From contig NZ_CP097329.1 of the NCBI RefSeq assembly GCF_030323025.1, positions 1,581,001-1,645,000 on the forward strand: a stretch of DNA of 64,000 bases, given 5' to 3'. Source of the stretch: Pseudanabaena mucicola str. Chao 1806. GTDB taxonomy: Bacteria; Cyanobacteriota; Cyanobacteriia; Pseudanabaenales; Pseudanabaenaceae. This document shows, piece by piece, positions 1 through 7,866 of this stretch. How positions within the stretch are numbered: position 1 is the stretch's first letter; every line of letters starts with the position of its first letter. The position numbers and the translations under genes were made by a program. The notes below the pieces were generated by a model. That model made no database searches and had not been told where the DNA came from. It was given only the letters and a program-made list of their open reading frames with translations.

Positions 1-653
1 TTTTAGGGGCAATACCTCAGCAACCGAATACTAAGACTGATGATAGTCAGCTTTTATTTTTCTTCCTTGGTCCTGAAGAAGCGCAGCAAATGCTAAGTCA
101 GGTGCAGAAATCTAATCCTGAAGTTGGTAAGAAAGCACAGATCATTGTGCGATCAATGAATGATGCTTACCAAGTGATCCGCCAAAATAAAGACAAGAAA
201 GTTCTATTTCAGTTTATCCCTGCTAAAGCTAGCATCGAATCTGCAAGAACTATTTTGAGTGCACAGGGTGTTGCGGCTGACAAAATACCAAATGTACCTG
301 TTTTCTTTGCGATCGGTGGACAAGCTAATAGTCAAGGCTTGTTAACTATGAGCATCGATCAAAATGGCAAGAAGGAGCAAGTCGTTCCTTTCTTCCTTGA
401 CAAAGCAGATCTGCAAAACCTGCTTGATCGCGCTAGCAAGGATCAACCAGATATTACCAAAGCGACTAAAATTCAGGTTGCATCGTTGTTCCAAGTCTTA
501 GACTCAATGGTCACTAAGGATAACAAACCCAATCCTGAGGTCGAGCGATTTCAGTTTGTGCCGTCACGGACTTCGTTTGAGTACATTCTCAAAAACACTA
601 AGCAATCAGCTAATCCTCAGTTAGCACCTCAGACTACCCCAGCTAAGAAATAG
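1..653 (+). CDS. Tic22-like protein, 5' end outside the window
   Basis: The open frame runs in from the left edge (codons in phase with position 3), so only the C-terminal ~216 residues are present; the internal ATG at 90 is not a true start. The visible part has a motif around FFFLGPEEAQQ, a VFFAIGG strand and a QVVPFFLDKADLQNLLD segment, which resemble cyanobacterial Tic22. That family is periplasmic or thylakoid-lumen soluble and related to the plastid import factor, with a proposed role in outer-membrane biogenesis. The Gln/Pro-rich tail is low complexity. A GC-rich terminator follows the stop directly. The signal peptide cannot be seen. The family call is from recognition of the pattern and is moderately secure. 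Confidence 0.65.
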   Translation, partial: LGAIPQQPNTKTDDSQLLFFFLGPEEAQQMLSQVQKSNPEVGKKAQIIVRSMNDAYQVIRQNKDKKVLFQFIPAKASIESARTILSAQGVAADKIPNVPVFFAIGGQANSQGLLTMSIDQNGKKEQVVPFFLDKADLQNLLDRASKDQPDITKATKIQVASLFQVLDSMVTKDNKPNPEVERFQFVPSRTSFEYILKNTKQSANPQLAPQTTPAKK

Positions 654-655
654 CC

Positions 656-687
656 AAAAGAGGGCGCAAAGCGCTCTCTTTTTTAAT
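656..687 (+). terminator. Rho-independent terminator of the tic22-like gene
   Basis: An imperfect GC-rich hairpin (AGAGGGCGC with GCGCTCTCT around a short loop) followed by a run of T lies three bases after the stop codon. Confidence 0.7.
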
Positions 688-713
688 GCCAGTTCAGTTC
701 AAGTTGGCAAATT

Positions 714-808
714 TAGGGTTTACGCAAACCGAACGAGTTTATTAGGCTTGAAGTAGATTTGGTGTGGGGGCGAAGCCCGCACCAAATCTACCCAATGCGT
801 AAGTCCTA
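714..808 (+). repeat. Family 1 palindromic MITE-like repeat, copy A
   Basis: The ends are TAGGGTTTACGC and GCGTAAGTCCTA, a near-perfect terminal inverted repeat bounded by TA. The central hairpin has the loop GAA and arms that start GTAGATTTGG. The other copies are at 7016, 27811 and 52642. No coding capacity is present. Confidence 0.75.
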
Positions 809-816
809 AAATTTTA

Positions 817-867
817 AAAATCCAGAAATGAAGACCTTGCTAAGCAAGGTCTTCATTTCTGGATTTT
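817..867. repeat. Perfect 51-nt hairpin, 25-bp arms
   Basis: The arms at 817-841 and 843-867 are perfectly complementary around a single A. The apex CCTTGCTAAGCAAGG is shared with the hairpin at 21878-21928 although the outer arm sequence is different. Confidence 0.85.
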
Positions 868-899
868 GAGAGAGTTACAAATTATCCTGAACTCGTTTT

Positions 900-2345
900 T
901 TACCAATCCCAATCAGAGTCTTGATTGTTACGACTGCGACTACTTCCGTAGCCCGTATCACGACTGTCCCGATCGCTATAGTTGCGACTTGAATAATCGC
1001 GTGAGCCATAATCTCGGCTATCTCTGTCTCTCTTGCCATAATCTCTCTGGGGTTCACGCCCGTAGTCACGACTATCACGGCTATTTTGGTTATCACGATT
1101 GTTATCGCGGTTTATGTAAGCAGATGGAGCCGCCGACTTAACATCAGGTGCTCCGCCAAAGGCAATTAATAGCGGGAAGCGGAGTAAATCTACGGAAATA
1201 AGCTCTTCAGATTCATCAATCACGACTAGGGGGCTAAATCCTTCTTTGACAAGGCGATCTCCTTTAGTTGCTAAAGGCTCAGGATCTTCAAATAGGGCAA
1301 TGCCTTTATCAGAACCAAAATGCTCTCTGGTCAAGCCTAAACAGTCTTGAAATCCACGTCGCCATTCACCCAGACGCTCTGGAGAAGTTGCTAAAACAAG
1401 TACCCGCAATTTTTCCCCATAAATGGCTTTAAGGACGGAGATTGCTGCTGAAGTAACCAGAATATTTTGTAAGCGTGTTCCCATGGTGCGGATTGCACCA
1501 CGTCCTGACTGCTCAAAAAACCATTTAGATACGCGATCAGCATGAACCTGCTCAAAGGTACGCCGCAGTTTCCATGCTGGTCCATAATAATCAGGCAAAG
1601 TCCGATAACGCTCTAGCAACTGCTCTACCCTTTGCTTGTAATCAGCAAAGGTTTGCTCAGATAAGAGTAATGGCTCAACTTCCTTGGTGGGCTTCTTGTC
1701 ATTAACTACTATGGTTTCGGCTTCAACTTTAGCAGGTGGGGCTATGAGGTTTAGTTTTTCGGCACTAGCAACCAAATCTTGTAAGCTGCCTACTAAATAA
1801 TCCTTAAAGCCTTGCACACGCACCGCAATATCCTGTGATGCCCCAGCATAGGTGCTAGTCATTTCTTTGTCGAGTCGTTCTTTGCGCTTCTCCAGCACAG
1901 CGATCGCCGCTTGTAGTTCTTGCTTTTGATATTCTAACCTTGCAACATCGGCTTGAGCGAGGCGAATAATTCCAGCTTGCAGATCATCTATTTGATCCTG
2001 TAAAACCTTAGCTTTTGTAGTTTTAAGCTGATCTAACTCTTCTTTAAGAGATGCTTCTTCCTGTTTTAATTGGTCAATAACCGCCAATTTTTCTTCACCT
2101 TTTTCTAAGCGATCAAGATTTTGTTCTGTTATAGGCTCAGTAGCCAATATATTCTCGGAATAATTATTCTCATTAGCGATCGCTGTAACTGTGGGCATAA
2201 TATCATTGCTAATATCAGCAGAAAAATGGGGAATATTGTCAGTTACATTCTCATCTAAAATCTGGGATGAGGTTATTTCTTCGTAGGATTCTCCTTGGTC
2301 AGAAGGATTTAAATTTTCTTCTACGGGTAATTGATCGGGCTCCAT
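900..2345 (-). CDS. DUF3086 family coiled-coil protein
   Basis: This 481-residue protein has no assigned function and belongs to a cyanobacterium-restricted family. Residues ~1-80 are acidic and low complexity, ~80-170 form a long heptad-rich coiled coil (many E/Q/L/K), and ~225-405 hold the conserved globular DUF3086 region with motifs such as LVLATSPERLGEWRRGF and VVIDESEELI. The last ~75 residues are an Arg/Asp/Ser/Tyr-rich tail with RDS and RDYG repeats, likely disordered. There is no signal peptide or membrane segment, so it is probably cytoplasmic. It appears monocistronic, with repeat elements on both sides. Interaction with nucleic acid through the RD-rich tail is only a suggestion. 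Confidence 0.8.
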   Translation of the reverse strand: MEPDQLPVEENLNPSDQGESYEEITSSQILDENVTDNIPHFSADISNDIMPTVTAIANENNYSENILATEPITEQNLDRLEKGEEKLAVIDQLKQEEASLKEELDQLKTTKAKVLQDQIDDLQAGIIRLAQADVARLEYQKQELQAAIAVLEKRKERLDKEMTSTYAGASQDIAVRVQGFKDYLVGSLQDLVASAEKLNLIAPPAKVEAETIVVNDKKPTKEVEPLLLSEQTFADYKQRVEQLLERYRTLPDYYGPAWKLRRTFEQVHADRVSKWFFEQSGRGAIRTMGTRLQNILVTSAAISVLKAIYGEKLRVLVLATSPERLGEWRRGFQDCLGLTREHFGSDKGIALFEDPEPLATKGDRLVKEGFSPLVVIDESEELISVDLLRFPLLIAFGGAPDVKSAAPSAYINRDNNRDNQNSRDSRDYGREPQRDYGKRDRDSRDYGSRDYSSRNYSDRDSRDTGYGSSRSRNNQDSDWDW

Positions 2346-2406
2346 AAAGTTCTCATCGCATCGAGTCTACCTATTTTACAGCGCTTTGCGCTTACTTAAA
2401 ACCTAG

Positions 2407-2451
2407 GAATATTTTTGAAAGTGGCGCTTCGTAACACTTTCAAAAATATTC
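2407..2451. repeat. Perfect hairpin, 17-bp arms
   Basis: Arms GAATATTTTTGAAAGTG and its exact complement enclose an 11-nt centre (2424-2434). No U-tract follows, so it is not a classic terminator. Confidence 0.8.
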
Positions 2452-2836
2452 TGTACTATTCAAAGCTTCAATCAATAGGCTGTATACTTATTTCTTGACA
2501 TTGAGGTTGTACTCAAAAAAATTATGCCTAAAAATAAACGACAAGTTAAAAACTTTACTAATGCTGGCAATTTTGCAAACACATTAAGCCAATACAAACA
2601 CATTAAGCCAACAAATTAATTTTACAGACAGCAAAGTGAAAACAACTAAAAATATGGGCTTTGAATCTAGATATTGTAATCATTACTGAGTCTTTAGAAA
2701 ATTCTAGACGATGAAAAAATATGAAAAATTAATTGAAAAATTATCAACACTAATTCAAGAAGAAAAAGAAAAAATAGATAGAGTATCAGAAGTACAGAAC
2801 GATAAATAAGTTTAGAAGAAAAATATTCTGATTTGA

Positions 2837-2945
2837 TAAGTAAGTGCTTGTGCACAATAAATTACCAAAACCCATAAAGTTGCGTCCCTAAGCGGCACAA
2901 CTTTATGGGTTTTGGTTCGTAACTAATTATGCCTAGCTACTTAAG
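2837..2945. repeat. Family 4 palindromic element, copy 1
   Basis: The core hairpin has perfect 19-bp arms (2864-2882 and 2898-2916) reading ACCAAAACCCATAAAGTTG on the left. The right flank, ending in CTAGCTACTTA, is shared with the element at 32371-32476, whose arms have a different sequence of the same length. Confidence 0.6.
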
Positions 2946-3206
2946 AAGTAATATAGCAAAAAATAATAGGCAGCATCAGCAACAATTTTAGGCGCTTTCA
3001 ATATCAAGTATAATTACTCAGTGCCAAAGCGAGATGCTCCCTATTATTTGCGAAAAAATCAGTTGTATAAATTGATCTAGAATAATAGTGAATTTAAGAT
3101 CAAATCAATATTTAGATAAGTGTATTCTATATATTTTTAGTGTTTCTACAATTTTGATTTAATATTTATTATTTGTTAGATTGTAACTTAGAAATTTATA
3201 TTGCAT

Positions 3207-3977
3207 ATGCTTAAAGATGCTATTCCTAGCCAAAATTTAATAGTTACTCCAGTATCTATTTTATCCTTCGACGAGCAAATCAATCTGATGATAAAATGGG
3301 CAAATACAAATTTAAGTAAGATGGTTTGTGTTGCTAATGTACATATGTTAGTTGAAGCTTGGCAGAATCCTAATTTTGCGGATGTACTGAAAGATGCAGA
3401 TTTAGTTACTCCTGATGGTATGCCCTTAGTTTGGATGGTGAAGATTTTAGGGCATCAACAAGCACAGAGAGTAGCAGGCACAGATATCTTTCAATCAGTT
3501 TGTAAACATGCAGAGTCAAACCAAATTAGTATATTTCTACTAGGCTCCAAGACTGATGTACTGGAAAAAATAAGCCAAAGATTACAGACAGAGTTTCCAA
3601 ATTTGCAGATAGCTGGAAGTGTATCTCCACCATTCCGACCATTGTCTAAGACTGTAGATATGGATATAGTACAAAGAGTGAATACTAGTGGAGCAAAAAT
3701 TTTATTTGTTGCCCTGGGATGTCCTAAACAAGAGTTATGGATGGCACAGCACCGTGACAAAATTCAAGCTGTTATGATAGGAGTAGGCGGAGTGTTTCCT
3801 GTTTATGCTGGAGTACTCAAAGAAACCCCAAAGTTTATGCAAGTGTCTGGTTTAGAGTGGTTGTTTCGACTTTCACAAGAACCTCGTAGGCTTTGGAAAC
3901 GTTATGCTACAACTATCCCTATTTTTATATGTTTGATGATTAAACAAATTATTTTCTCTAGTATTAACCAAAAATGA
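3207..3977 (+). CDS. WecG/TagA/CpsF family glycosyltransferase
   Basis: This 256-residue protein resembles enzymes that transfer N-acetylmannosamine-type sugars to lipid-linked intermediates in exopolysaccharide, teichoic acid or O-antigen assembly. It shows the family pattern ANVHMLVEAW, TPDGMPLVW, an RVAGTDIF block, a middle FLLGSK strand and the late LGCPKQELWMAQH motif. The C-terminal ISL-like hydrophobic stretch (PIFICLMIKQI) probably contacts the membrane. The ATG at 3207 is preferred over the TTG six bases upstream. It stands alone here, without a polysaccharide cluster, and is followed by a 61-nt perfect hairpin. Sugar specificity cannot be read from the sequence. Confidence 0.88.
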   Translation: MLKDAIPSQNLIVTPVSILSFDEQINLMIKWANTNLSKMVCVANVHMLVEAWQNPNFADVLKDADLVTPDGMPLVWMVKILGHQQAQRVAGTDIFQSVCKHAESNQISIFLLGSKTDVLEKISQRLQTEFPNLQIAGSVSPPFRPLSKTVDMDIVQRVNTSGAKILFVALGCPKQELWMAQHRDKIQAVMIGVGGVFPVYAGVLKETPKFMQVSGLEWLFRLSQEPRRLWKRYATTIPIFICLMIKQIIFSSINQK

Positions 3978-3981
3978 AATA

Positions 3982-4076
3982 TAGCGTTTACCTGTCTAGT
4001 GAGGAACATAGCCTTGTTTCCCAGCAAAATGCTGGGAAACAAGGCTATGTTCCTCACTTGCTTGAAAAGAGCTATA
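3982..4076. repeat. Palindromic element with perfect 29-bp hairpin arms
   Basis: The arms at 3998-4026 and 4030-4058 are fully complementary around AAA. The flanks TATAGCGTTTACC on the left and TTGAAAA...GCTATA on the right are shared with the element at 44723-44817, which has a quite different interior. Confidence 0.75.
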
Positions 4077-4254
4077 ACTGTCCCAATATTTGATGGACGG
4101 GAGAATCAGTCACAAAATTGTGGAGTTTATTTATTTCGTTGTCAAAACTTTCTAAAAAAATCTTAAATAAATCATAATTGATGATATCTTCTCGATGAAC
4201 GACTTTAGCAAAACCATTGTGATAACAGTAAAAGTTGGTCTTTGCTTGAGACAA
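4072..4254 (-). CDS. Possible small hypothetical protein
   Basis: A 60-codon frame without recognisable homology, starting three bases from the divergent arylsulfatase pseudogene start and ending inside the repeat at 3982-4076. Its composition (Phe/Asn/Asp-rich) is protein-like, but no ribosome binding site or domain is seen. It could be a remnant or chance. Confidence 0.2.
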   Translation of the reverse strand: MSQAKTNFYCYHNGFAKVVHREDIINYDLFKIFLESFDNEINKLHNFVTDSPVHQILGQL

Positions 4255-4256
4255 TT

Positions 4257-4692
4257 ATGACAAAAGTTAAAAATTTTACCAAGAGAGAGTTTTTCCAAAT
4301 CTTTCTAAATTCCACTTGGCAACGGGAAACTAAAAAGCGATCGCTCAAATAATCAGTTTTTTAACAGCGATCTCCTTGTTTTTCTCTAGCATTTTCCCAT
4401 TACCTGCCTTTGCTGACTATGGCGATACCTTGCCATTACCACAACCACCTTTCAAGGGCAAAATTGGCACAACTTACAAGGAGTCACAACCTGACTTTCC
4501 TAAACCAATTAAAGCTCCTGCTAAAGCACCCAATGTATTGCTTGTTATCCTTGATGATGTGGGATTTGGACAAACTAGCACCTTTGGCGGCTTAATTGAT
4601 ACTCCCAATTTAGACCGCTTAGCCGCTAGGGGGCTGCGTTACAACCAGTTCCACACCACTGCGCTCTGCTCACCCACTAGAGCCGCTTTACT
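4257..4692 (+). pseudogene. Arylsulfatase pseudogene (frameshift plus 3' truncation)
   Basis: An ATG frame from 4257 (MTKVKNFTKREFFQ) runs to a five-A homopolymer at 4332-4336. One extra A there would join it to the next frame, which continues with a hydrophobic signal-peptide core ending PLPAFA and then the sulfatase N-domain. The sulfatase part has [14 protein letters not shown] (metal-binding Asp pair) and CSPTRAALL, the CxPxR motif whose Cys becomes formylglycine. Homology stops right after that motif near 4692, so roughly four fifths of a normal ~500-800-residue arylsulfatase is gone. The intact ancestor would have been an exported enzyme releasing sulfate from esters. Confidence 0.75.
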
Positions 4693-4732
4693 TATCCATA
4701 AGTGTTTCTACTCACTATATATGCTTAAGTAG

Positions 4733-5071
4733 ATATATTTATCACATATCTGAGAGACATCCGATATTAATTGAAGGCAAAGCTGAGGGTAATGCTGAAG
4801 AAAAAATAAAGTCGCTCTCTAAATTCTACGTTCTAACATGGACAAGGATTTGATCGTCGAATTTATGGAACTTACTCTCAGGCAAATCTAATAACTCCAA
4901 AAGCTTGAAATCAAACAACCTCAAATACCACAGTCAAAAAATCAAGATAGCTTTCTCAAGTAAGTTGTGATTATGAATTACCCTGAAATTGACTTTATTT
5001 ATGGACGATTTTTAAAACCAATTGCTAAAAATTTGATTTTCGGTGTAAGATAATGAACCGTTAATTTGTTT
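4733..5071. other. 339-bp gap before the tRNA gene
   Basis: No supported gene. A frame with EGKAEGNAEEK-like sequence near 4775 and a 26-codon frame at 4974 look like fragments. No long inverted repeat is present. Confidence 0.35.
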
Positions 5072-5145
5072 GGGCTAGTAGCTCAGTTGTATAGAGCAAT
5101 CGCCTTCTAAGCGATCGGTCGATGGTTAGAGTCCATCCTAGCCTG
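5072..5145 (+). tRNA. tRNA-Arg(UCU), with a U19-A56 in place of G19-C56
   Basis: The cloverleaf folds with acceptor GGGCTAG/CTAGCCT (a G-U at the first pair), D stem GCTC/GAGC, anticodon stem ATCGC/GCGAT with loop CTTCTAA (anticodon UCU after U33), a CGGTC variable loop and T stem GATGG/CCATC. CCA is not encoded. The D loop reads AGTTGTATA where AGTTGGATA is standard, and the T loop reads TTAGAGT where TTCGAGT is standard. The two changes fall on partners 19 and 56 and would keep a Watson-Crick pair. It reads AGA codons. A terminator-like hairpin follows at 5164-5198. Confidence 0.85.
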
Positions 5146-5163
5146 TTTCTCCAACAATCCAGT

Positions 5164-5198
5164 AAAAGGGATATTCTTCGCGAAGAATATCCCTTTTA
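5164..5198. terminator. Bidirectional terminator between tRNA-Arg and the channel gene
   Basis: The hairpin AAAGGGATATTC-TTCGC-GAAGAATATCCCTTT is nearly perfect and has A/T runs on both sides, so it can end transcription from the tRNA on the plus strand and from the convergent channel gene on the minus strand. Confidence 0.75.
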
Positions 5199-6953
5199 GG
5201 TAACTGCAACTTGGAATGGAGCAACTCGCCAGAGTTGGTCTAGTTTGGTAGCAGGCATTGTCAAATAGAGGATATCTCCTGCACTGAGACAAGCTTCTAG
5301 CAAATTCCATCCGTGAATTGTTTGACAGGCGGTTTCGATATAAAGCGGTACAAAATCCGCCGTCATTGAGGCTTCACATACGGGTTTACCACAGAAGGGA
5401 TGATTGGGAGTAATCATTGTTGCGATCGCTACCCACAGGCTATCTGCAACAATACCATTGCCGAGAATCCTTCCTCCTAAAGCAGAGGAGGCAAAGGCGG
5501 GAGCCGCAATTTCTGGGGGACTAAGCACTGCTTCAAAATCAAATACTTCCTGGGCCATACCTGCATAATAGGGATCGTCATAGCGCACAACTACACGACA
5601 ACGAGGAGCAATTCCTTTAGCATTTAGAGCAATTTCAAGATTTGCCGTATCGTTGCTGGTGACAGCCAGTAAACTTTCAGCTTTATCTAAATTGGCAGCT
5701 TTGAGTGTAGCAGGTAAGCTTGCATCACCGTGAATGACGGGGATATTGTGTGATCGAACTGTATCTAAAAAGCGATTATTCGGATCGCGTTCAATAATCA
5801 GAACTTCGTAACCATAGTTCACTAACTGCATGGCTGTCTGTACACCTACACTACCCAAACCACAAATCACAATATGATTACGTTGTGGTACACGAGCAGC
5901 GTCCCAGAAGTTCCGTAACCTTGAGCCGAGAATAAAATCATTGAGAATCGCGTAGAAAATTCCAATTACTGCTGTACCAATCAACATCATGATGATTGTA
6001 AAGACTTTAATGCTATCTGTGGAATGCTCCACTACGCGCTCATTGCCACCTGCTCCTGTAATCATTCCAACAGAAAAATAAAGAGCATCAACAAAAGAAA
6101 TCTTTAGTTGCAAACTGGTATATACCAAAGTTGCTGAAAAAATCGTTAGCAATAGGGCGATCGCTGTAAATAGAACTGCTTTTCCATGTTCATGAAAATG
6201 GCGAAATCCCATAAACAACTTCGAGATTTTTTGTAGAATCGGTCGCGATGCAGTTCTGACATTGGGTTGTGTGCCTAGCAAAAGGCGATCCCCGATTTGT
6301 AATGTGCGTCCACTGAGTACCGCACTAACAAGATCCACCTTAGCTTCATCATAGGGAAGGTAATAAATCAACATCCGTGTCCGATCTTCCCAAAATTCTG
6401 ATAGAGGCTTGTCACACCAAGGGTGGCGCTCATCGATATATTCTTCGTGAATTGGCCAAATTTGATTAAAGAGTCGCAACTGCCCGATCGCTTCACTTCC
6501 CATCGCACTAAAGGCAAATACGGGAGCCGCCAGTGCGGCAACGCTCATGGTGACATGATTCGGCAAGGTTAAATCTAATCTTGTACCCAAACTGGAGTTA
6601 AATAAACGATTAATAATTCGGACATGGGGATTAAGTACTCGCGCCTGCATTAATATGCTGAGATTGCGGGTTTCATCGGCTCCTGCCAAAATTAAGGTCT
6701 GAGCATCGCGAATTCCTGCGGCTAGCAAAGTCTCTGCCGCCGCCAGATCACCAATGACAATTTCTGCATCCGATTGGTGAATGTGCTTGTCATGAATACC
6801 AATAACAAAGCAACCTTGCTGTTTGAGCAAGCTCAAAATCTTGTAACCCGTTCGGTCTAGACCACAGACGATAATGCGGGGTTTCATGGCATATAGGCGA
6901 TCCTGTTCGCTACCCATAAGGCTATCGAAATTATTGTGAGCTATAGATGACAT
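5196..6953 (-). CDS. Two-RCK (TrkA-N/C) potassium-channel-like membrane protein
   Basis: This 585-residue protein has an N-terminal Rossmann RCK domain (IIVCGLDRTGYKIL, ~26-150), a regulatory lobe, two membrane helices (~262-285 and ~320-345) flanking a pore-like loop, and a second RCK domain (IVICGLGSVGVQTA, ~368-490) with a C-terminal TrkA-C-like region. The pore loop reads ALYFSVGMITGAGGNE rather than the canonical TVGYG selectivity filter, so K+ selectivity is uncertain. RCK domains bind nucleotides or Ca2+ and gate ion flux at the plasma or thylakoid membrane. The upstream gap holds a family 1 repeat; no operon partner is seen. Confidence 0.8.
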   Translation of the reverse strand: MSSIAHNNFDSLMGSEQDRLYAMKPRIIVCGLDRTGYKILSLLKQQGCFVIGIHDKHIHQSDAEIVIGDLAAAETLLAAGIRDAQTLILAGADETRNLSILMQARVLNPHVRIINRLFNSSLGTRLDLTLPNHVTMSVAALAAPVFAFSAMGSEAIGQLRLFNQIWPIHEEYIDERHPWCDKPLSEFWEDRTRMLIYYLPYDEAKVDLVSAVLSGRTLQIGDRLLLGTQPNVRTASRPILQKISKLFMGFRHFHEHGKAVLFTAIALLLTIFSATLVYTSLQLKISFVDALYFSVGMITGAGGNERVVEHSTDSIKVFTIIMMLIGTAVIGIFYAILNDFILGSRLRNFWDAARVPQRNHIVICGLGSVGVQTAMQLVNYGYEVLIIERDPNNRFLDTVRSHNIPVIHGDASLPATLKAANLDKAESLLAVTSNDTANLEIALNAKGIAPRCRVVVRYDDPYYAGMAQEVFDFEAVLSPPEIAAPAFASSALGGRILGNGIVADSLWVAIATMITPNHPFCGKPVCEASMTADFVPLYIETACQTIHGWNLLEACLSAGDILYLTMPATKLDQLWRVAPFQVAVT

Positions 6954-7015
6954 TGCGACTGTAGCTCACAACACGAATTAAATAAAAGGCGGTACAACGA
7001 GCCGCTATTTATTTA

Positions 7016-7108
7016 TAGGACTTACGCATTGGGTAGATGTGGTGCGGGCTTCGCCCACACCACATCTACCTCAATCCTAAGAAATTCGTTTGGTTGGCGT
7101 AAGTCCTA
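7016..7108 (-). repeat. Family 1 palindromic MITE-like repeat, copy B
   Basis: The ends TAGGACTTACGC and GCGTAAGTCCTA are bounded by TA. It is in the opposite orientation to copy A. Read in the orientation of copy A, its loop is GAA. It has one G-T mismatch in the central arm. Confidence 0.8.
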
Positions 7109-7168
7109 ATTTAATCAGGGTAATGCTGCAAAGTAATTTTTTTTAGTAAGTGCGTTGCATGGCTACCT

Positions 7169-7672
7169 TTAATCGGAACCAAAAGTTGTGATCCATTTGT
7201 GTTGAATGGCGGTTTCAATCAGACTTTGAATGATCGCTAACCATACAATATTTTCTACTAACAGAATGATGATTGCTAAAGCCATTGAGATTAAAGGCAA
7301 CTGTATAAGTGAGGTTAATTCGTGATCAATTGTGGTAACAGAACGAATACAGGCAAATGCTAGAATAGCCCCCGATTTGAGATGGAAGTTGTGATCGCGC
7401 CGCACAATGTAGCGATAAGTAACGGCAAACAGAAAGCCTGCAAAGCCAATCATTGCTAGCCTAATTAGTAACATCAGGTCAATACCTAGTTCAAAGTTAA
7501 TGATTAGCTGCACATTTGTTAGGTAATTTTGTAAGAAGTGATGACATAGGGCGATCACAAAAAATGCAAAAACGCTAGCGATCGCGCCAAGGCAGCCAGC
7601 TTTTAGAGAATCAATGCGATCCGAAAGTGATAAATTTTTTGATTCTGTCGAAATAAATTTAGAAGATTGCAC
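7169..7672 (-). CDS. Hypothetical four-helix membrane protein
   Basis: A 167-residue protein with four hydrophobic segments (about 28-48, 62-85, 98-112 and 124-152) and short polar loops containing RYIVRRDHNFHLKSGAILAF. It is probably an integral membrane protein; no catalytic motif is visible and I do not recognise a characterised family. It lies between galE and the channel gene on the same strand but is separated from both by repeats, so it is probably transcribed alone. Confidence 0.65.
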   Translation of the reverse strand: MQSSKFISTESKNLSLSDRIDSLKAGCLGAIASVFAFFVIALCHHFLQNYLTNVQLIINFELGIDLMLLIRLAMIGFAGFLFAVTYRYIVRRDHNFHLKSGAILAFACIRSVTTIDHELTSLIQLPLISMALAIIILLVENIVWLAIIQSLIETAIQHKWITTFGSD

Positions 7673-7780
7673 GCTCGTGAACTATATTTTGGGCTATAGC
7701 AATCCTACCTGAGTTCAGAGGCGATAGAAAATCTTTAGACTACTGAGCAATCTTTTACCTTGTTTTTTATGCAACAAAGC

Positions 7781-7820
7781 CAGCTTTTAAAATTTGCCAG
7801 CTTAACCCGAACTGGCGTTA
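7781..7820 (-). repeat. Family 3 end fragment
   Basis: Read on the minus strand the segment begins TAACGCCAGTTCGGGTTAAG and continues CTGGCAAATTT, closely matching the conserved left end of the element at 21845-21993. Only this end is present. Confidence 0.6.
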
Positions 7821-7866
7821 AAAAAAGGTAAAAGTCTTGAGAACTGTAACGAATAATAATCTAAAT

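Larger units (their letters stand above)
684..895. repeat. Composite palindromic element (family 3) with a nested family 1 copy
   Basis: The left flank (CCAGTTCAGTTCAAGTTGGC) and right flank (ATCCTGAACTCG) match the ends of the element at 21845-21993. Inside it sits a complete family 1 repeat at 714-808, flanked by TA, and then a perfect hairpin at 817-867 with 25-bp arms around one base. The order shows that the family 1 repeat jumped into a pre-existing family 3 element. Confidence 0.6.
2346..3206. other. 861-bp gene-poor gap with two hairpin elements
   Basis: No convincing gene was found. A perfect hairpin lies at 2407-2451 and a larger palindromic element at about 2837-2945. Between them are two very short AT-rich frames (2524-2616 and 2711-2809, 30 and 32 codons; the second is Lys/Glu-rich) that look like decayed coding remnants. 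A local direct repeat containing CACATTAAGCCAA occurs near 2581-2613. The last 200 bp before the glycosyltransferase gene are AT-rich leader sequence. Confidence 0.5.

Noticed and set aside
866-1141. Plus-strand frame of 91 codons, Cys/Tyr/His-rich
   Set aside because: It is the reverse complement of the RD/YG repeat tail of the DUF3086 gene; the composition follows from that repeat.
2524-2809. Two short frames of ~30 codons
   Set aside because: No ribosome sites, families or conservation clues; probably debris.
5072-5145. tRNA pseudogene
   Set aside because: All stems pair and the two unusual loop bases are complementary partners, which favours a working tRNA; the alternative is kept under the finding.
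5107-5310. Minus-strand frame of 67 codons ending in RMDSNHRPIA
   Set aside because: It reads through the tRNA-Arg gene and its terminator; the tail peptide is antisense to the tRNA.
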